DNA from: Brachyhypopomus gauderio
Taxonomy: Eukaryota; Chordata; Actinopteri; Gymnotiformes; Hypopomidae
NCBI RefSeq assembly: GCF_052324685.1
Contig: NC_135220.1
Location: 1,979,716-2,043,715 of the forward strand
Reading direction: 5' to 3'
DNA length: 64,000 nucleotides
Shown here: positions 1 through 12,636 of the stretch, piece by piece
How the letters are laid out: each line of letters opens with the position of its first letter
Numbering within the stretch: position 1 is the stretch's first letter
Translations under genes and position numbers: made by a program
Notes under the pieces: model-generated
What the model was told of the DNA's origin: nothing
The model's input: only the letters and a program-made list of their open reading frames with translations
The model's database searches: none

Positions 1-760
1 TATCAGTAAAACCCAGTTGTTACTTCCAAACTGAAATATTATCCAATGCATTAATTTACCAAGACGTTTGGACCAAGGCGGAGAGCGCAGCTCCTGTGAC
101 ATTAGCGTGTTGTGATGTTCACTTTGGTCTTGGGTGTATTTTGTATTCAGGGAACCTGGGTCAGCGACACCTAGCATCACGTCTCCACCTGGGTAAGCCT
201 GCACCAACCTCCGCACCTCAGCCTGAAACTACACAGGAAGTGACTTTCTTCTGCAGAAAAATGCACGTTCACACACTCACACCTTACTCACAAACATCTG
301 GATAAACTTGTTTTGGTTTTAGGATGTCATAACTAGCCCCAGAGCCACAAAATTGCAGAGGAAATAGAGAATGCTAACCTGCTAACCTAGCTAGAATAAT
401 AAAAAAAAACGAATCGTGTTGCTACTGTCTCATAATCATTTCCAAACAATTTTCTAACATTTTTACTTATGAATAATTTCTCCCATTAGGACCATGGATC
501 AAATATTCCCCATTAATACGTAAGTATTTTTGCCACTCACATGTATAACCAGCAACTTGCGCTGCTACAGTGAGACGTAAAACTGGAGAAATGGAGATGT
601 CACGAGCAGCAGATGTTGAATGTTGTGTCTTGAGCCACCATGTCTACGTGTGTCATTACGAGCCTGTGAATGAAGCCTCTGGAGGTATGTGGTCTGTGAC
701 TGGAGGACTCACTGTGTGTCCAGGCCCGTCCTTCACCCTGGCCCTGCCCCCTTTGCTCAG

Positions 761-1058
761 CCGTATCCCGACAACGACACCATGGCCACCTCAGAGAGCA
801 TCTTCCCTCCCATGCTGTACTCTGAAAACATGTGAGTCAATGACCCAGCCAATAACCGAGACATGCCTTCTACGCAAACCCTGTGCATGCAATCTTATAT
901 CATTTTGTCTCATCTCATTTAGGGATTTTATTTACCAGCAATAAATAAACAGCTCCAAATAGATTTGGTAAGTTAGAACCCTTTTTGTTATCAGGAGACC
1001 AGATCCGCAAGATCACATGGAGCTGGAGGATATTTTCTCAACACTCAACAAGTTATAA
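761..1058 (+). CDS. 3' coding exons of an unrecognised gene (C-terminus)
   Basis: Two exons join in consistent phase. Exon 761-831 follows a pyrimidine-rich CTTTGCTCAG acceptor and encodes PYPDNDTMATSESIFPPMLY then SEN plus AT, ending at AT|GTGAGT. Exon 995-1058 follows TATCAG; its first G completes a Met codon and it encodes RPDPQDHMELEDIFSTLNKL then TAA. The tail is acidic and hydrophobic (MELEDIFSTL), like a transactivation or docking peptide. The preceding exon must end in phase 0 and was not found, so the gene enters from the left. The family is not recognised. STAT2 and STAT6 are near MIP/DTX3 on human 12q, and the IFPPML stretch loosely recalls the STAT6 C-terminal region, but this is only a hypothesis. 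Coding status rests on splice-site and phase agreement. Confidence 0.5.
923..944 (+). other. Possible alternative terminal exon of the same gene
   Basis: A CATTTAG acceptor ends at 922. Joined to the AT left by the donor at 831, the exon reads M-DFIYQQ then TAA at 942-944. An AATAAATAAA motif overlaps the stop. This could be a short intronic terminal exon with its own poly(A) signal. It is equally compatible with chance. Confidence 0.2.
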
Positions 1059-1633
1059 TACTATCAGACTGCAGCCGCCGTCCCGCACCCCCAACCACGG
1101 AGACACAAAGTACCATGTGGGAAAAAGAAGCAAAGGGTTGCGCTTACACACAGATACTAATATCTGCCATTCCAGTTCTCAATTTCCTGTGGGGCATAGA
1201 ATCATTCAGTAAGTGACGAGGGGACAGAATCGCGCTCTCCACCTGTATCAAGGATAGCAGACTGTACGGTACACTAAGGATGTACGTAACTGCACACGCA
1301 TTTGTATCTGAGACAGATTGGAATTGGGATGTGATGGCAGGCTTTAAAGGTACACTAAGCAGGATTTTCTGATAAAATGATGAAATGGGATGTTTAGAAA
1401 ACAACAACAGCAGCATTGTATGAGCAGCACAATAAGTGTGTGATGAGTGACACAGTGGCAGAGGTTCTGTGGGGATCTCTGGTTTCTGCAAGCGGTTGCA
1501 CAACAATGCCACTTACTTCCTGTTCCCGTGACAGGTCATGTGACCAAGAAGGAATGTGAATTACAGATGAAAATATTGCTTAGAGCATCTTGAAGCCTGT
1601 GAAAGAGTGATGCAAGAGAGCCAGTGTGCGAGG
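1059..1633. other. 3' flank of the unrecognised gene; nothing further seen
   Basis: No open frame with coding character and no recognisable repeat is visible. It probably contains the 3' UTR of the upstream gene. The first AATAAA downstream lies inside the inserted hAT element. Confidence 0.4.
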
Positions 1634-2851
1634 TAGGGTTGCAGCGGTAACCGGTTTCACGGTATACCACGGTATTAAAATGCACGGTTATCATACCGTG
1701 TGCATTTGCTTATTACCGGTAAAAAGCAAGCCAGCGGAGAAACTGACCCGTGCATGCGCAACTCCGCTCCGGTTCAGCTACTCAGCACACAGCGGTGAGA
1801 ATGGCAGAAAGTGTATCAGACTTAACAAATTTTTTAACAAAAAAAAAAAGCTAAACTAATGTCAGCGGCGAAAATAACGTAATCGCGGTGGCTCCGCCCG
1901 TGCGCGAGGGTCTCACGCGTTGTCGATTAGCGAGGTCGTGCACCTCTCGAATTTTGTAACTGCGCGCGCCGCGCCTCAGCGCAATGAACAAAGTCATGTT
2001 TGCAGGGTTCATACACCTTTACAAGGTGGAATTAAATCACTTGTACGTCACTTTAAAGGTCCATTTCAATATTTCCCAGCACGTTAAACTTAATAAAGTT
2101 AAATATTTATACATATACTCGAAATAATTCGCTTTTTATCACATTATTTAATGGTTGTTTATTTTCAAAACGCCCAATCTTAACGTCTTCACGTTCTCTC
2201 ATGTTTCGTCCTGGAATTACAAGAGGCTCGTATTTGTTAACGTGATACGAGAGAACTGTGCGGAGTCGCGCGCTACGGTCACTAGTGAAAAGAATAAACC
2301 TAGCTTTTTATGGTCCTTGCTTTCACTGGATGTGAAAGACGCCATTAATTTACATGCGTTCATTTTCAAATTCGAACGTGCCTGTTTTTCACATGTTAAA
2401 ACCAGACTCGGTGTGAAAGCCTTAAAATAGAAATCTCTATTGTGATTATGTCAGAAATAAATCCTCTCTTTCTGCAGTATCTGGTGGCAGTACAACGGAC
2501 GTTTACAACAGTTGTTGATCAGACACTGACCCAGGCTGAGTTTATCAAATATTAAATAATTTAAACTTAAATAATTGTACTGAAATCCATGATTTAGGTT
2601 TCTCTAATTTTGCAGTATTTATATAAACAAGTTTACAGCTTTTTTTTTTTTAATGAGACATTTTGTATACAATAGTTGCAGGTTTCTACAATAAATAGTG
2701 AATTGAACAAAAAAAAACTTGTAATTTCTTTAAGGGTCAGTGTATCTTTTAATAATATACAAACTAACTGTGATACCGTGATAACCGTGATACCGCGGTA
2801 TTTTCTGAGACGGTTATCATACCGTGAAAATCTCATACCGTTGCAACCCTA
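1634..2851. mobile_element. Non-autonomous hAT-superfamily DNA transposon, 1218 bp
   Basis: The left end reads TAGGGTTGCAGCGGTAACCG and the right end, in reverse complement, TAGGGTTGCAACGGTATGAG, giving imperfect terminal inverted repeats. The 8-bp sequence GTGCGAGG flanks it exactly on both sides (1626-1633 and 2852-2859), the target-site duplication length of hAT elements. Subterminal regions are rich in TACCGTG/CACGGTA motifs on both strands. No transposase is encoded. A short start at 1801 (MAESVSDLTNFL) looks like the remnant of a transposase N-terminus before an internal deletion. The intact duplication suggests a fairly recent insertion. Confidence 0.85.
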
Positions 2852-2859
2852 GTGCGAGG

Positions 2860-5210
2860 CTGAAGGACTGAGGAAGGGTTTTTCTATGCCTCTGTATTCT
2901 TCCATCTGTCAAAAGAATTTGCCACAAAGGGCCGGTCCTCTGAAGATAATAATCATTTTAATGGCTCTGCGTTCACATTATTAACACGCAGACGCACATG
3001 CCCCCTCCATTCACAAATGCCATAGTCCATACTTCCTTAAAGCAGCATTGAGTTTATTTCAAATTCACAATACATTTATTTTATTAATATAAATTACATT
3101 TATCTCTCCATTGTTTACAAATAATGATATAATCAAGCCATTAAGAGCCTTTAAACTGCAGTCTGTGGTTGTTGAGTTTTGAGGTCGATTTTGATTCTTT
3201 TTCTGTGTGACTTTGTGTAAAAAAAAAAGGATATCCCATGACCTAAAAATGTCTTATGTCCTATGTCCTTTCTGACATGTTTGGGCTGTCACTCTGTTGC
3301 ACTAAAACTCCACATTTACCAAACATTTGCCTTTTAAAGAAATAAAAATTCTTGAAAGATTCAGGATTTCTCAAGGGTCTCAAGAAAGTGGGATCATAGA
3401 CACATCTTCCAAAAAAGTCATAGTGTTTTTGTTCTAGTATTCCAAACTAAGGACTTGGGGCAAGTGCCAAGATTTTTGTCCTCGCGTCCCAAGAAGACTC
3501 AATAATCAGCTTGGTGAGACCACAGACTGGGCCTGTTTGTAGAGGTGCGCTGGCACACGCAGCAGCAGCGAACACCTGCACGCCTCGTTGCTTCTGAGCC
3601 CCACACTCAAGGTTTCCTTCACAGAGCTACGGCGGACGGAAGCCGTCGGCACACACACACACACAGGATGGCGGAAGTGTCCTTTTGTAGTTTTGCTCAG
3701 CTGGGACCAAACCATTTGCAGTTGAACTGTAGGACACTTACACACCACCTTCCTGCTTAGACCTGACCTGGACAATTCAGGCTTGTATCCCACTCGTTCT
3801 AGATAGCAGTGTACTCTTTGACCTACTACATAGTTTTAATTCTTTTGTTTTTGCCTTTATTCTTTATTACTCCATAGAACATTTAAATAATATTCAGTAT
3901 TTACAACAAAAATGTGCTGTGATTGTGTCCTTATAATAAATATCAATATATGACCTGAAATTTTATATGACTCAACCCTACAGATGTCCTTCTATCTGTA
4001 TTTTGTATCTTTTGCGTTAGTAAATCTTGATAAAGGATTTTTACAGGAAAATACCTGATAACCTGGGAATTCACAGATCAGTTGTTCAGACTCGTAACAA
4101 CTCCAAGGTGCCTTTTTCAGATACCCTCCTCTCATGTCAAGGGGATCTACACAACCTTTGACCCTCTAAGTGTTCTTTTCTGTCTTTAGCCATCCTTTGG
4201 AGTTATTAAAGTTGGCGTGTAATATACGTATGTTCTTCAGATGTGAACCGTGGATATTGTCTTGTACTTGTACTTTTTTTTTTTATCTTGTAAAATAATC
4301 TTTTGTGCTTTGAGTGCTTTGTTGGGAGAAATAGGCAGACAGGATTTAATGGAGATTTAGAAGGTTTAGACAATGTACTCTTCAGTAGCCTCATCTGTGT
4401 CTTATGACTGACAACATTTTGTTTTTATGGAAGATATGCTTTCCAAAGATTCTCAATGGGCCATTTTAATCTGTAATTAAAACAGTCCTAATAAACGGTA
4501 TTGTGGAACTAAACTAAACTGATCATTACCTGCATCCAACATTTTCTTTCCTAAAGAGACATTTCTTCCCTGCCATCTAGATCTGTAAATAATTAATACA
4601 ATAGAGAAATAATATTTTCCTCAAAAAAAAAAACAAAAAAAAAACAAAACCTCATTCATAAGAAAAAGAAAAGTTTAAAAAGTTTAAAACCTTCACTTAA
4701 GTTCTTGGATTCCTCGAGAATTTTAAGTGATTACATTTCAGTTTGGAAAAAAGACAAACCAGGACGTGTGCAAACTGAGGCCCATCTATGGATCACATCA
4801 CATACACACTGTTAAAGAAGAGACGTTCAGTAACCTGAAATAACCTTTGATTATATTCGTCTAGTTTACCAATCATTTTAAATCATTTTCCAATGTCATG
4901 AAAGAAACACGCGCATCAGACAGTTAAAATGTTTTATGTTTTGTGACTGTATTTAAACCCTCCTATCGTGTTGTGGGTCAATTTGACCCGTTTCAAAGTT
5001 TGAAGATGTAGGAAAACTATTTAAAATAATTTTTTCAGTATGAAACTTCTTCTGCTTGGGTTAATTAGTGTAATCAACATATTATATGAAAATAATTCAT
5101 GTCAGTTATTTGCAACCACCCCCTGCATGTTTATATCACATAGATACTGTTCGGGTCAATTTGACCCTTTTTTAAATTTTTGACCCTTTTTTAAAAATTT
5201 TTATTTTTAT
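2860..5210. other. AT-rich intergenic DNA, no gene recognised
   Basis: No coding exon, RNA gene or clear element is supported. Near the right end, two copies of the near-palindrome GGGTCAATTTGACCC (about 4977 and 5154) flank about 170 bp of AT-rich sequence. They look like parts of a dispersed repeat, but no ends or target duplications could be defined. Confidence 0.4.
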
Positions 5211-5220
5211 TTTTTTTATT

Positions 5221-5516
5221 TGTGTGTGTGTATGTGTGTGTGTGTGTATGTGTGTGTGTATGTGTATGTGTGTGTGTACAATTGTGTGTGTGTTTGTGTG
5301 TGTGTTTGTGTGTGTTTGTGTATGTGTTTGTGTGTGTTTGTTTGTGTGTTTGAGTGTGTGTTTGAGTGTGTGTTTGAGTGTGTGTTTGAGTGTGTCTTTG
5401 AGTGTGTGTGTGTGTTTGAGTGTGTGTTTGAGTGTGTGTGTGTGTGTATGAGAGTGTGTATGAGAGTGTGTGTTTGTGTATGTGTTTGTGTGTGTGTTTG
5501 TGTGTATGTGTATGTA

Positions 5517-5547
<31 letters not shown>

Positions 5548-5960
5548 ATGAGAGTGTGTGTGTGTTTGTGTGTGTATGTGTGTTTGTGTGTATGTGTGTT
5601 TGTGTGTGTTTGAGTGTGTGTGTGTGTGTTTGAGTGTGTGTTTGAGTGTGTGTTTGAGTGTGTGTTTGTGTGTGTGTGTGTGTATGAGAGTGTGTGTTTG
5701 TGTTTGTGTGTGTGTTTGTGTGTATGTATATGTGTGTGTGTGTGTGTGTATGTGTGTATGAGAGTGTATGTGTGTTTGTGTGTATGTTTGTGTGTGTGTG
5801 TGTCTGTGTATGTGTGTGTATGTGTGTCTGTGTATGTGTGTGTGAGAGTGTGTATGTGTGTTTGTGTGTGTGTGTGTGTGTTTGTGTGTGTTTGTGTGTG
5901 TTTTTGTGTGTGTATGTGTGTATGTGTGTGAGTGTGTGTGTATAAGTGTATGAGAGTGTT
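5221..5960. repeat. Imperfect TG-rich microsatellite array, about 740 bp
   Basis: Long alternation of TGTGTG runs interrupted by TATG, TTTG and GAGTG variants. All six frames look open because of low complexity; the apparent His/Thr or Cys/Val proteins are not genes. Internal higher-order blocks such as TTTGAGTGTG recur, showing secondary amplification. Confidence 0.95.
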
Positions 5961-7426
5961 GTGTGTTTGGTATCATAGTTTGAACATGGAAATTTTCACA
6001 TTTTTATGAAAAACGATCCTAATTGAACCATTACCTGTTACGTTAAGGAACACCTTACTGTTAAGTAAGGAACACCATTGCACTAAATATTGATAGAATA
6101 ATTAGTAATGTAGTTAGTAATTAAATATTCACACTGTTTGTTAGGATTTTTTTGGTTTCAGACATCTTTTGAACAATTAAACATGCACCAGGGTTAAAGT
6201 GACCCTAAACAGTACGGCTGTTTGAAAAGGATGCACATAATAATCAGAAAGACTTGACTAGCATTCCAAATGACTAATAGTAAGTGGCTGAACTGGAAGA
6301 ACCTTGTGTTAAAAATGTGAATCAAGATGCTAAACTAGACCATGAGAGCATGAGAAAAAAATTTTCCTTTCATTTTAGAACAAAGGAAGATACAAACAAT
6401 ATTGTAGGAATAGAAAAACCAAAGTAAAAACTTTTATTAAAACACACGCAATAGGCCGGCCCCTGATGACACACCATGCCGTGGTCCTCTTAAGACATGC
6501 TTGGATGTTACATCGACAGCCTGTACACCCGAAGTGTACAGGTCGTGGGAGAGTGCTCGGTCTAAAAGTGTTCATGTGCTAGACTCGAACATCACTGCCT
6601 GCTGTTTTCTTTGTGGCGCCTGAACCGTAATTGCTGGTCAGAGGTCCAGGAGAAGGCAGAAGTCTATAACATTCCTCACACGTTCATCACAGTGAGCAAG
6701 TTAGCAAGCTAAAAACACCACACTCTGATTGGCCTTGCCTGTATCTCACGGAAAGGTGGGTAATGGGTAGCTTCTGAGCTCAGCACACAAAATTAACAGT
6801 ACGGCCAATGGCCTCACAGTCCATGTGTGCGTGCGCATTTGTGCACTGCAGGTATGCCATTTGGGACTGAGCCCCCCCCACACACACACACACACACACA
6901 AAGGTTTTGTTTGATAAATTGACTACTAATATAATTTGATAGAAATATGAAACAACTTAATAAAACAAAATGAGCTCAAACTCAGAGGTACAGATCAATA
7001 CTGCAGCTCACTCCTACTGTCCCCGTGTAACCCCTGAGCAGATACAGCCATGGGGCAGCTGGGACCTGCTCTCTGTACCAGCCCACACAGAGTCCTACAC
7101 TCCACGGCCAGTAATCATCTAACCCTCGCTCTTAGTCTAGCAGAGTGAGGGTTTGGGTGCAGAAGCCGTAAGGTACACGGTGTAGTGTGATGGGTGTAGG
7201 GAGAACTGTGATGCTAGAGGTGATGAGGGTTCTTGCAGCCCTCTGATTGGGCATGGCCAGGCTCTGTACACAGTCGAGATAAAAGTACACTTTGTGTGAA
7301 GGCCCGCACAGATGTGGGTAATGTGGGTGAGCACCAGAGGGTTCTGTGTGCAGGCAGCCACGCCATTTGTGTTTGCATCTGGTGAGTTGTTAGTGAAAGA
7401 GACCCGTCGAACCTTTCCTCCCACGT
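5961..7426. other. mip 3' flank, probably including its 3' UTR
   Basis: No other gene is seen. On the minus strand an AATAAA lies at about 6432-6437, roughly 1 kb past the mip stop, a possible poly(A) signal. A (CA)n run sits at about 6880-6900. Confidence 0.35.
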
Positions 7427-8883
7427 TTATAAGGCCTGCGTCTTGAGCTCGTAGGGTTCGCCGCGGGTGTCCTGCTGGGTCGCGACCTCTGGGGGACGGC
7501 TGCCCTTCAGCACGGCCAGTCGCTCAGACCAGCTGCGCATTCGTGGGAACAGCACGAAATCGTAGAGCAGGGCGCCCATAGCGGCTCCTATCATGGGGCC
7601 AACCCAGTACACCTGCCAGAGAGAGAGAGAGAGAGAAGAGAGAGATATGCAGAGGCAACAGAGCATGTTAAGAATTCCACGACATCTCAAGATTTCTTCA
7701 TCTATGCTGTTGCAGCGAAAAGGAAGAGGTCCATCTCACCCAGTGGTTTACGAAGTTCCTGAAGATCATGGCGGGTGCGAAGGACCTTGCTGGGTTCATT
7801 CCAGCTCCAGTGTAAAACATCTGTAACACATTTTAGCTTGACACTTGAACCTCTAAAAACACACCCAGATGTCCACCTGTCGGACAACTGCACAGATACG
7901 GTGGAGGGCCACCCCACCACAGCTGAAGGATCTGCTCACCCCCAACAGATGGCCCACGAGGACAGAGAAGCCGATGGCCAGAGCAGCGGAGCCCACATGG
8001 CCCGTGCGTCTCTCGTCGGTCACAGCGAACACGCACACCACCAGCTGCAGAGTGAGGAACGCCTCCATGGTGGTGCCCATCCCGAGACCAATGCCTGGCT
8101 GGAGCTAGGTGGAGGAGGTGGAGTGATGAAGGTGGAGTCAGCATCAGCTCAGCCTGCCCCAACACCTCTCCTGTTCTGCCCAACTAAAGCTCAGGAGGAA
8201 TCCGAGCTGGCAGCTGGCAGTTAGCACCAGATCCCCAACAGCAACCATCACGCTAGCTGCCAAGATGTCATATTTCATAATCTAAGGTTAAATGTCAAAA
8301 AAGGGGCACAGAATTGCTCTAACTTGTTCTGTGCTAAAACACGATTACACACTTCAGATCTGGATTTGTGTAAGTTGGCTGAAGTTGTTCATATGATTCA
8401 GAAATATATTGGCAAAAAATAGAGGACAAAACATGTCGAAGCGAATCCCAATAAGCGTTGAACTGTCAAACATTTAAATAAAACACAGAGTGTGGACAGC
8501 GATGCAGGGGTCCAGTCACTCACCATATTAAGTGCCAGGTTGCCTCTCACGTTGCCTGGCGTGACCCCGTACAGCACAGCAGCTCCGGCCAGCGCCCCCA
8601 GACACTGGGCGCACATGTAGAAGACCGCGCGGAACACAGACATCTGGGAGCTGACCAGGTAAGCGAACGTGACGGCTGGGTTGATGTGACCCCCGCTGAC
8701 GTGGCCCAAGGACTGGACGAGGGTGGCGGCCGCCAGCCCGAAGCAGAACGCCACGTGAAGCACGTTGTACGAGCCCGGGGTCCAGCGCAGAGCCGCACCC
8801 AGACCGAAGAACACGAAGAACATGGAGCCGTAGAACTCCGCCAACACCGCCCTCCAGAAAGACACGGAGCGAAACTCCCACAT
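7427..8883 (-). CDS. mip: Aquaporin-0 / lens major intrinsic protein
   Basis: Four coding exons with correct splice sites: 8883-8524, 8104-7940, 7820-7740 and 7612-7427, giving 263 aa, the standard AQP0 length and exon pattern. It is a six-span membrane water channel of lens fibre cells that also supports cell adhesion. Visible hallmarks: start [12 protein letters not shown]; two NPA boxes (68-70 and 184-186); pore selectivity residues F48, H172, A181 and R187; and the C-terminal [11 protein letters not shown] tail. The calmodulin-binding helix is conserved (around 223-242), but the mammalian phosphosite S235 is Ala. Residue 40, His in mammals, is Asn (GSYNVL). Teleosts carry two paralogues (mipa, mipb); which one this is cannot be decided here. 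Confidence 0.97.
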
Positions 8884-9024
8884 GGTCCCGCCGTGTTCAC
8901 GGGGGATCTCACAACCTTAGACGTAGCTTATTAACGGAACAGTGAGAGCACAAATGCTTCTCTTCACCAGGGTGCCACTTCACCAGGGAGGAACCATCCG
9001 TCCTGTCCTACTTTTGTCATCCAG

Positions 9025-9031
9025 TTTTATA
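9025..9031 (-). promoter_or_regulatory. mip: Candidate mip TATA box
   Basis: TATAAAA on the minus strand, about 140 bp upstream of the mip ATG. A second TATAAATA lies at about 9165-9172. The distance is compatible with a short 5' UTR. No transcript evidence is available. Confidence 0.35.
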
Positions 9032-11659
9032 AGTGGTAGGCCTACCAACTGTTCTCCACATCGATGATGGCGCAGGTTAGTGTTAATAAAGGGACATGGG
9101 AAGACAAATGTCAAGCATGTCCTGCAGACATTCAGCCTCACTACCGGGGCAAGACTCCCCACAGGGGTATTTATAATGCCCCCGGGGTGCAACGATGCCA
9201 TAATCTCCCTGAAGCCTGGTGGGAGGGGCTTGAGGACAAGGCACACAAAACCTTAACTCTTTCTCACCTGCACATCTAACCTGTACTTCACGGTCAGGAA
9301 CCATGACACAAAGATACAGATGAGGTTCTGTACACAGTGGCATGTAAAGGAGGGAAGTTGGGAGTAAACAATCTCACTTCAGCTTTATAAGCGTATTCTG
9401 TTTCTTACACTTCCACAATCTATGGCCTCAATTTAACCCTGCCTCAGAACCTGAAACTAACATAGAAGACGTCAACACTATTACTGTCTTATTCTATTAC
9501 TGTCTTATTCTATCACCACCTTATGTCTATTAGAAATGTATTACTGTCCAATGTCACACGTTTTTCAGATTGCAAACCAAATTTTGTTGTATAATAAAAT
9601 AGATTTTCAGTGGAGTCGCCCCTGGCAAGGTAATTTATATCAAAACTATCCTTTGTCTAACAAAGACAGGGCAACGTATTAGAGGAGATGTAGGGACCCT
9701 TAATTTACTAAAGCATATAAGTTTATTCAAGTCAGCGCCCTAGTGACCACTGTCCTTCCTGTCTGTTGGGTGAGGCAGTCTGAAAGTGTAATATCTGGAG
9801 GAAGACTGCACAAACCCCTCCACTTTAGTGTGGAACTTAGACCTACAAGCAACCCTTTGTCTAAAGATCTCAAAGATCAGGTGCTTGTATCTGCAATTGA
9901 CAACTGGCTGATGTAGTCTTGCTCATCACCATGTGCAGCCTTATAAGTAATTGATACCATTTGACATATATTGGTTTCTACAGAACGTTCACTTGAAGCT
10001 TTGTCTTGGGAAGCCTCAAAGTCCTTTAAATGTTGCATCTTTAAAAATAAATTATGATGTTATGCATAAATTATTATGCATGCAAAACATCCATGTAGTA
10101 GGGCATTTTAAATTAAAAACACATTCATATATTTCAGTCACACCGTTAGTATATCTGCCACCCCCTCTCTCTTCTACCACTCAGGCTGCCTCTAGATCAG
10201 GAGTGTGCCAGTTTGTTCTGTGCAGAACTGATTAGATAAAGGTTCACATTGTGAGTGACGGCAGAGCTGTTGGCCCAAGGCCCAATAAAGAACTCGAAAG
10301 TCCTTGTTTGGAGGAGGGGACCGCGGGCCCCACCGCTGACACTCACTCGGACACACAAAGAATCCTGCTGCACTCATATGTTTGTCTTTATCATAAAGAG
10401 AGACCAAATCCTAACAGCAGCAGTTCCTGTTACTTTATTAGTACGGGTGCTGCTAGAGGACACACTTAATTTCTTGCACTTACCAGTGAGACGCGGTAGA
10501 ACAGTTGGTTTCCTGTGCCGTACAACATTGCACTCCTATTGGTTTAAAAACACAAATTTCATTGGCAGTTTTAAACTCGGGGGCCTTTGAGGCCGCGATT
10601 TACATTCAAAAGGACTAGATGTTTCATGTATTACATGGGATTATGGTGCACCACTGAATCAAAGAATACACTAGTCACAAAAAATCCACAGCACAGGCGG
10701 AGTCAGTTATCTTCCTATGTCCACGCTAATCTGACACAAGATGCAAAATCTAGATTCTGGTGCTTCTGACGTGGAAACATACTTTTTGGGCAGCAGCTTT
10801 GCAGAGGTGACCACTCTGCATTCCTCTACTTTGTAACGGCTTTACAGCACTCTATTCTCTGTTCATGTATCCGTAAGCCACCTTTTGTCGGTAGTAAACC
10901 CTGGACACAGTGGCGATGGTTTAAACCTGCTAGCGTGAGGACTTTTCTATTGCCTGTCCCCTTTAGACTGCTGACACTTAAATGCCAAATCTAAATCCTC
11001 GGACTGTGGACTTTTACTGTGACGCTTACTGAATTGACCAACATCCATCATGTTAGATCCACGATCCTGCACAGTTCTAAAGCACATTTAGCACAAGGGG
11101 ACTTCAGTGCAACTTATTTCCATGGTTAACACCGATGCCTACGTGATACTGGAATCAAAATGAACACAGCCAACACCACTGCGCTTGTTTGGGTCCAGTG
11201 CATTTGATAACCGCTGCTCACAATCGGAGGCGGAGGGTTTTACTGTTGCCCTCCACAGTGTTATGGAATTTATGTAGTACAGAATGAGTTGGTGTCAAAT
11301 TGTGGTCCAACTGTTAAAGGAGGAATGAGTCGGTTTTGCCACAAATAAGTGGCACAATACATACAGCATACATGATGAAGATTCAAACTGCTTCAGGGCC
11401 CTCAAAAGAACCACTGTGTGCTCCACTGAGCAGGGCCGACACATAGAGGCAGCTATGTTTAAAATGTTATCTGAATCAATTATCTGAAACAGCCAAGCCA
11501 CTAGGTGGCAGTACAATGACTCAATGCAAATAATCTTTGCATAACACATTAATTTTTTAAAAATTAGAAGTTAAAAAAATTTGTTACAATTCGACACGCA
11601 TCATGCCATATCGAACATTAGCTCATTTTGAATACAAATCTGATACCAAAATCATTTCC

Positions 11660-11707
11660 TCTGTGCCTTCAATTTCCCCCTGGGATCAATAAAGTGTTAT
11701 AGATTCT
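11660..11707 (+). mobile_element. LINE 3'-end fragment
   Basis: Contains TTCCCCCTGGGATCAATAAAG, a motif that I recognise as a recurrent 3' terminus of fish non-LTR retrotransposons. Only the tail is present, consistent with severe 5' truncation. Confidence 0.4.
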
Positions 11708-12029
11708 GATTTTAATATGTCGTCACATCCATGTTGGTGTAATTACTTAAAATCTGCTGACACCTTTATTGAAAAAAGACTTTCTGGAAGTTTGCAAAAC
11801 AAGTGTGCATGATGCTCCCTTATCACCTAGATGAATGGAAGATTCAACACTTTGGCCACATGGACTTTACTGGGAATACGCAAGTACACAAGTCTGCAAT
11901 TCCAGAGAAGTCCAGAATTTAAGTCTGGTCACACTTTTAGTGCTGCAGTTAACATATGCAAACACATGCAAGGCTTATCACTCCTCTTTTTCCAATCAAA
12001 ATGAGTCTCACGAGCTGCCAACAAACCAG

Positions 12030-12107
12030 TGCACACACAGCAGCCCATATGCCCGTTACGTGACATACACACACAGCAGCCCATATGCCCGTTACGTGAC
12101 ATACACA
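12030..12107. repeat. Two-copy 35-bp direct repeat
   Basis: Two adjacent, essentially identical copies containing CAGCAGCCCATATGCCCG followed by TTACGTGACATAC. No coding potential. Confidence 0.9.
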
Positions 12108-12636
12108 CGGGGACCAGTGTGGACGCATTTGTGTCAAGCAGTCTGGGCATCATGACGGACATGAGAACATTCAAATTGGAGTTAAATGTATCTCCTAGTT
12201 TATTCGTTATAAGTGTTTCATGTCAAAAACATGTGCAAAAAAATGTCTCCTGAAGACATTCAGATCATTATTTTCAGGGAATGTTCTAGATTAAATTGCT
12301 GCATTTGTTCTGAATTACATCTGTGCACTGTCCAGTAACAGCAGCTTTCAGGGAGACATTTGGCTCCCTCTGTTGGACAATGCACTTGGTGTAACAAAAC
12401 ACCACTATGGCGCCATCTAGTGGCATGTAAAAGATTTTCCCAATGCTACATTTTTGTAGCTCGACCCATGCCCTTTTTAAGTGGGTAATTTTACAAGGAC
12501 TTTATGCAACTTTTTGCAGATTCCAGTAGTGGCCAAAGTGTTTGTACTTTCATCTTCAAGTTGTCAAATATCTGTAGGAGTGGCACACTTTTTAACATTA
12601 TTATTAAACAAATGTGTGAAGTCATCATTTAGAGAG

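Larger units (their letters stand above)
9032..12636. other. Intergenic DNA between ptges3 and mip
   Basis: No gene is recognised. It contains a LINE 3'-end-like sequence near 11.68 kb and a short duplication near 12.05 kb. The remainder is AT-rich and featureless by eye. Enhancers for mip could lie here but nothing distinguishes them. Confidence 0.4.

Noticed and set aside
152..191. Exon candidate between TTCAG and GGGTAAGC
   Set aside because: Neither stop-free frame joins exon 761-831 in phase.
487..521. 30-bp exon candidate (MDQIFPIN) with TAG acceptor and GTAAGT donor
   Set aside because: Its length keeps phase, but the phase needed by exon 761-831 puts a stop inside it, so it cannot belong to the same coding transcript.
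5191..5976. 261-codon His/Thr frame and several Cys/Val frames
   Set aside because: They lie wholly within TG dinucleotide repeats; open by composition only.
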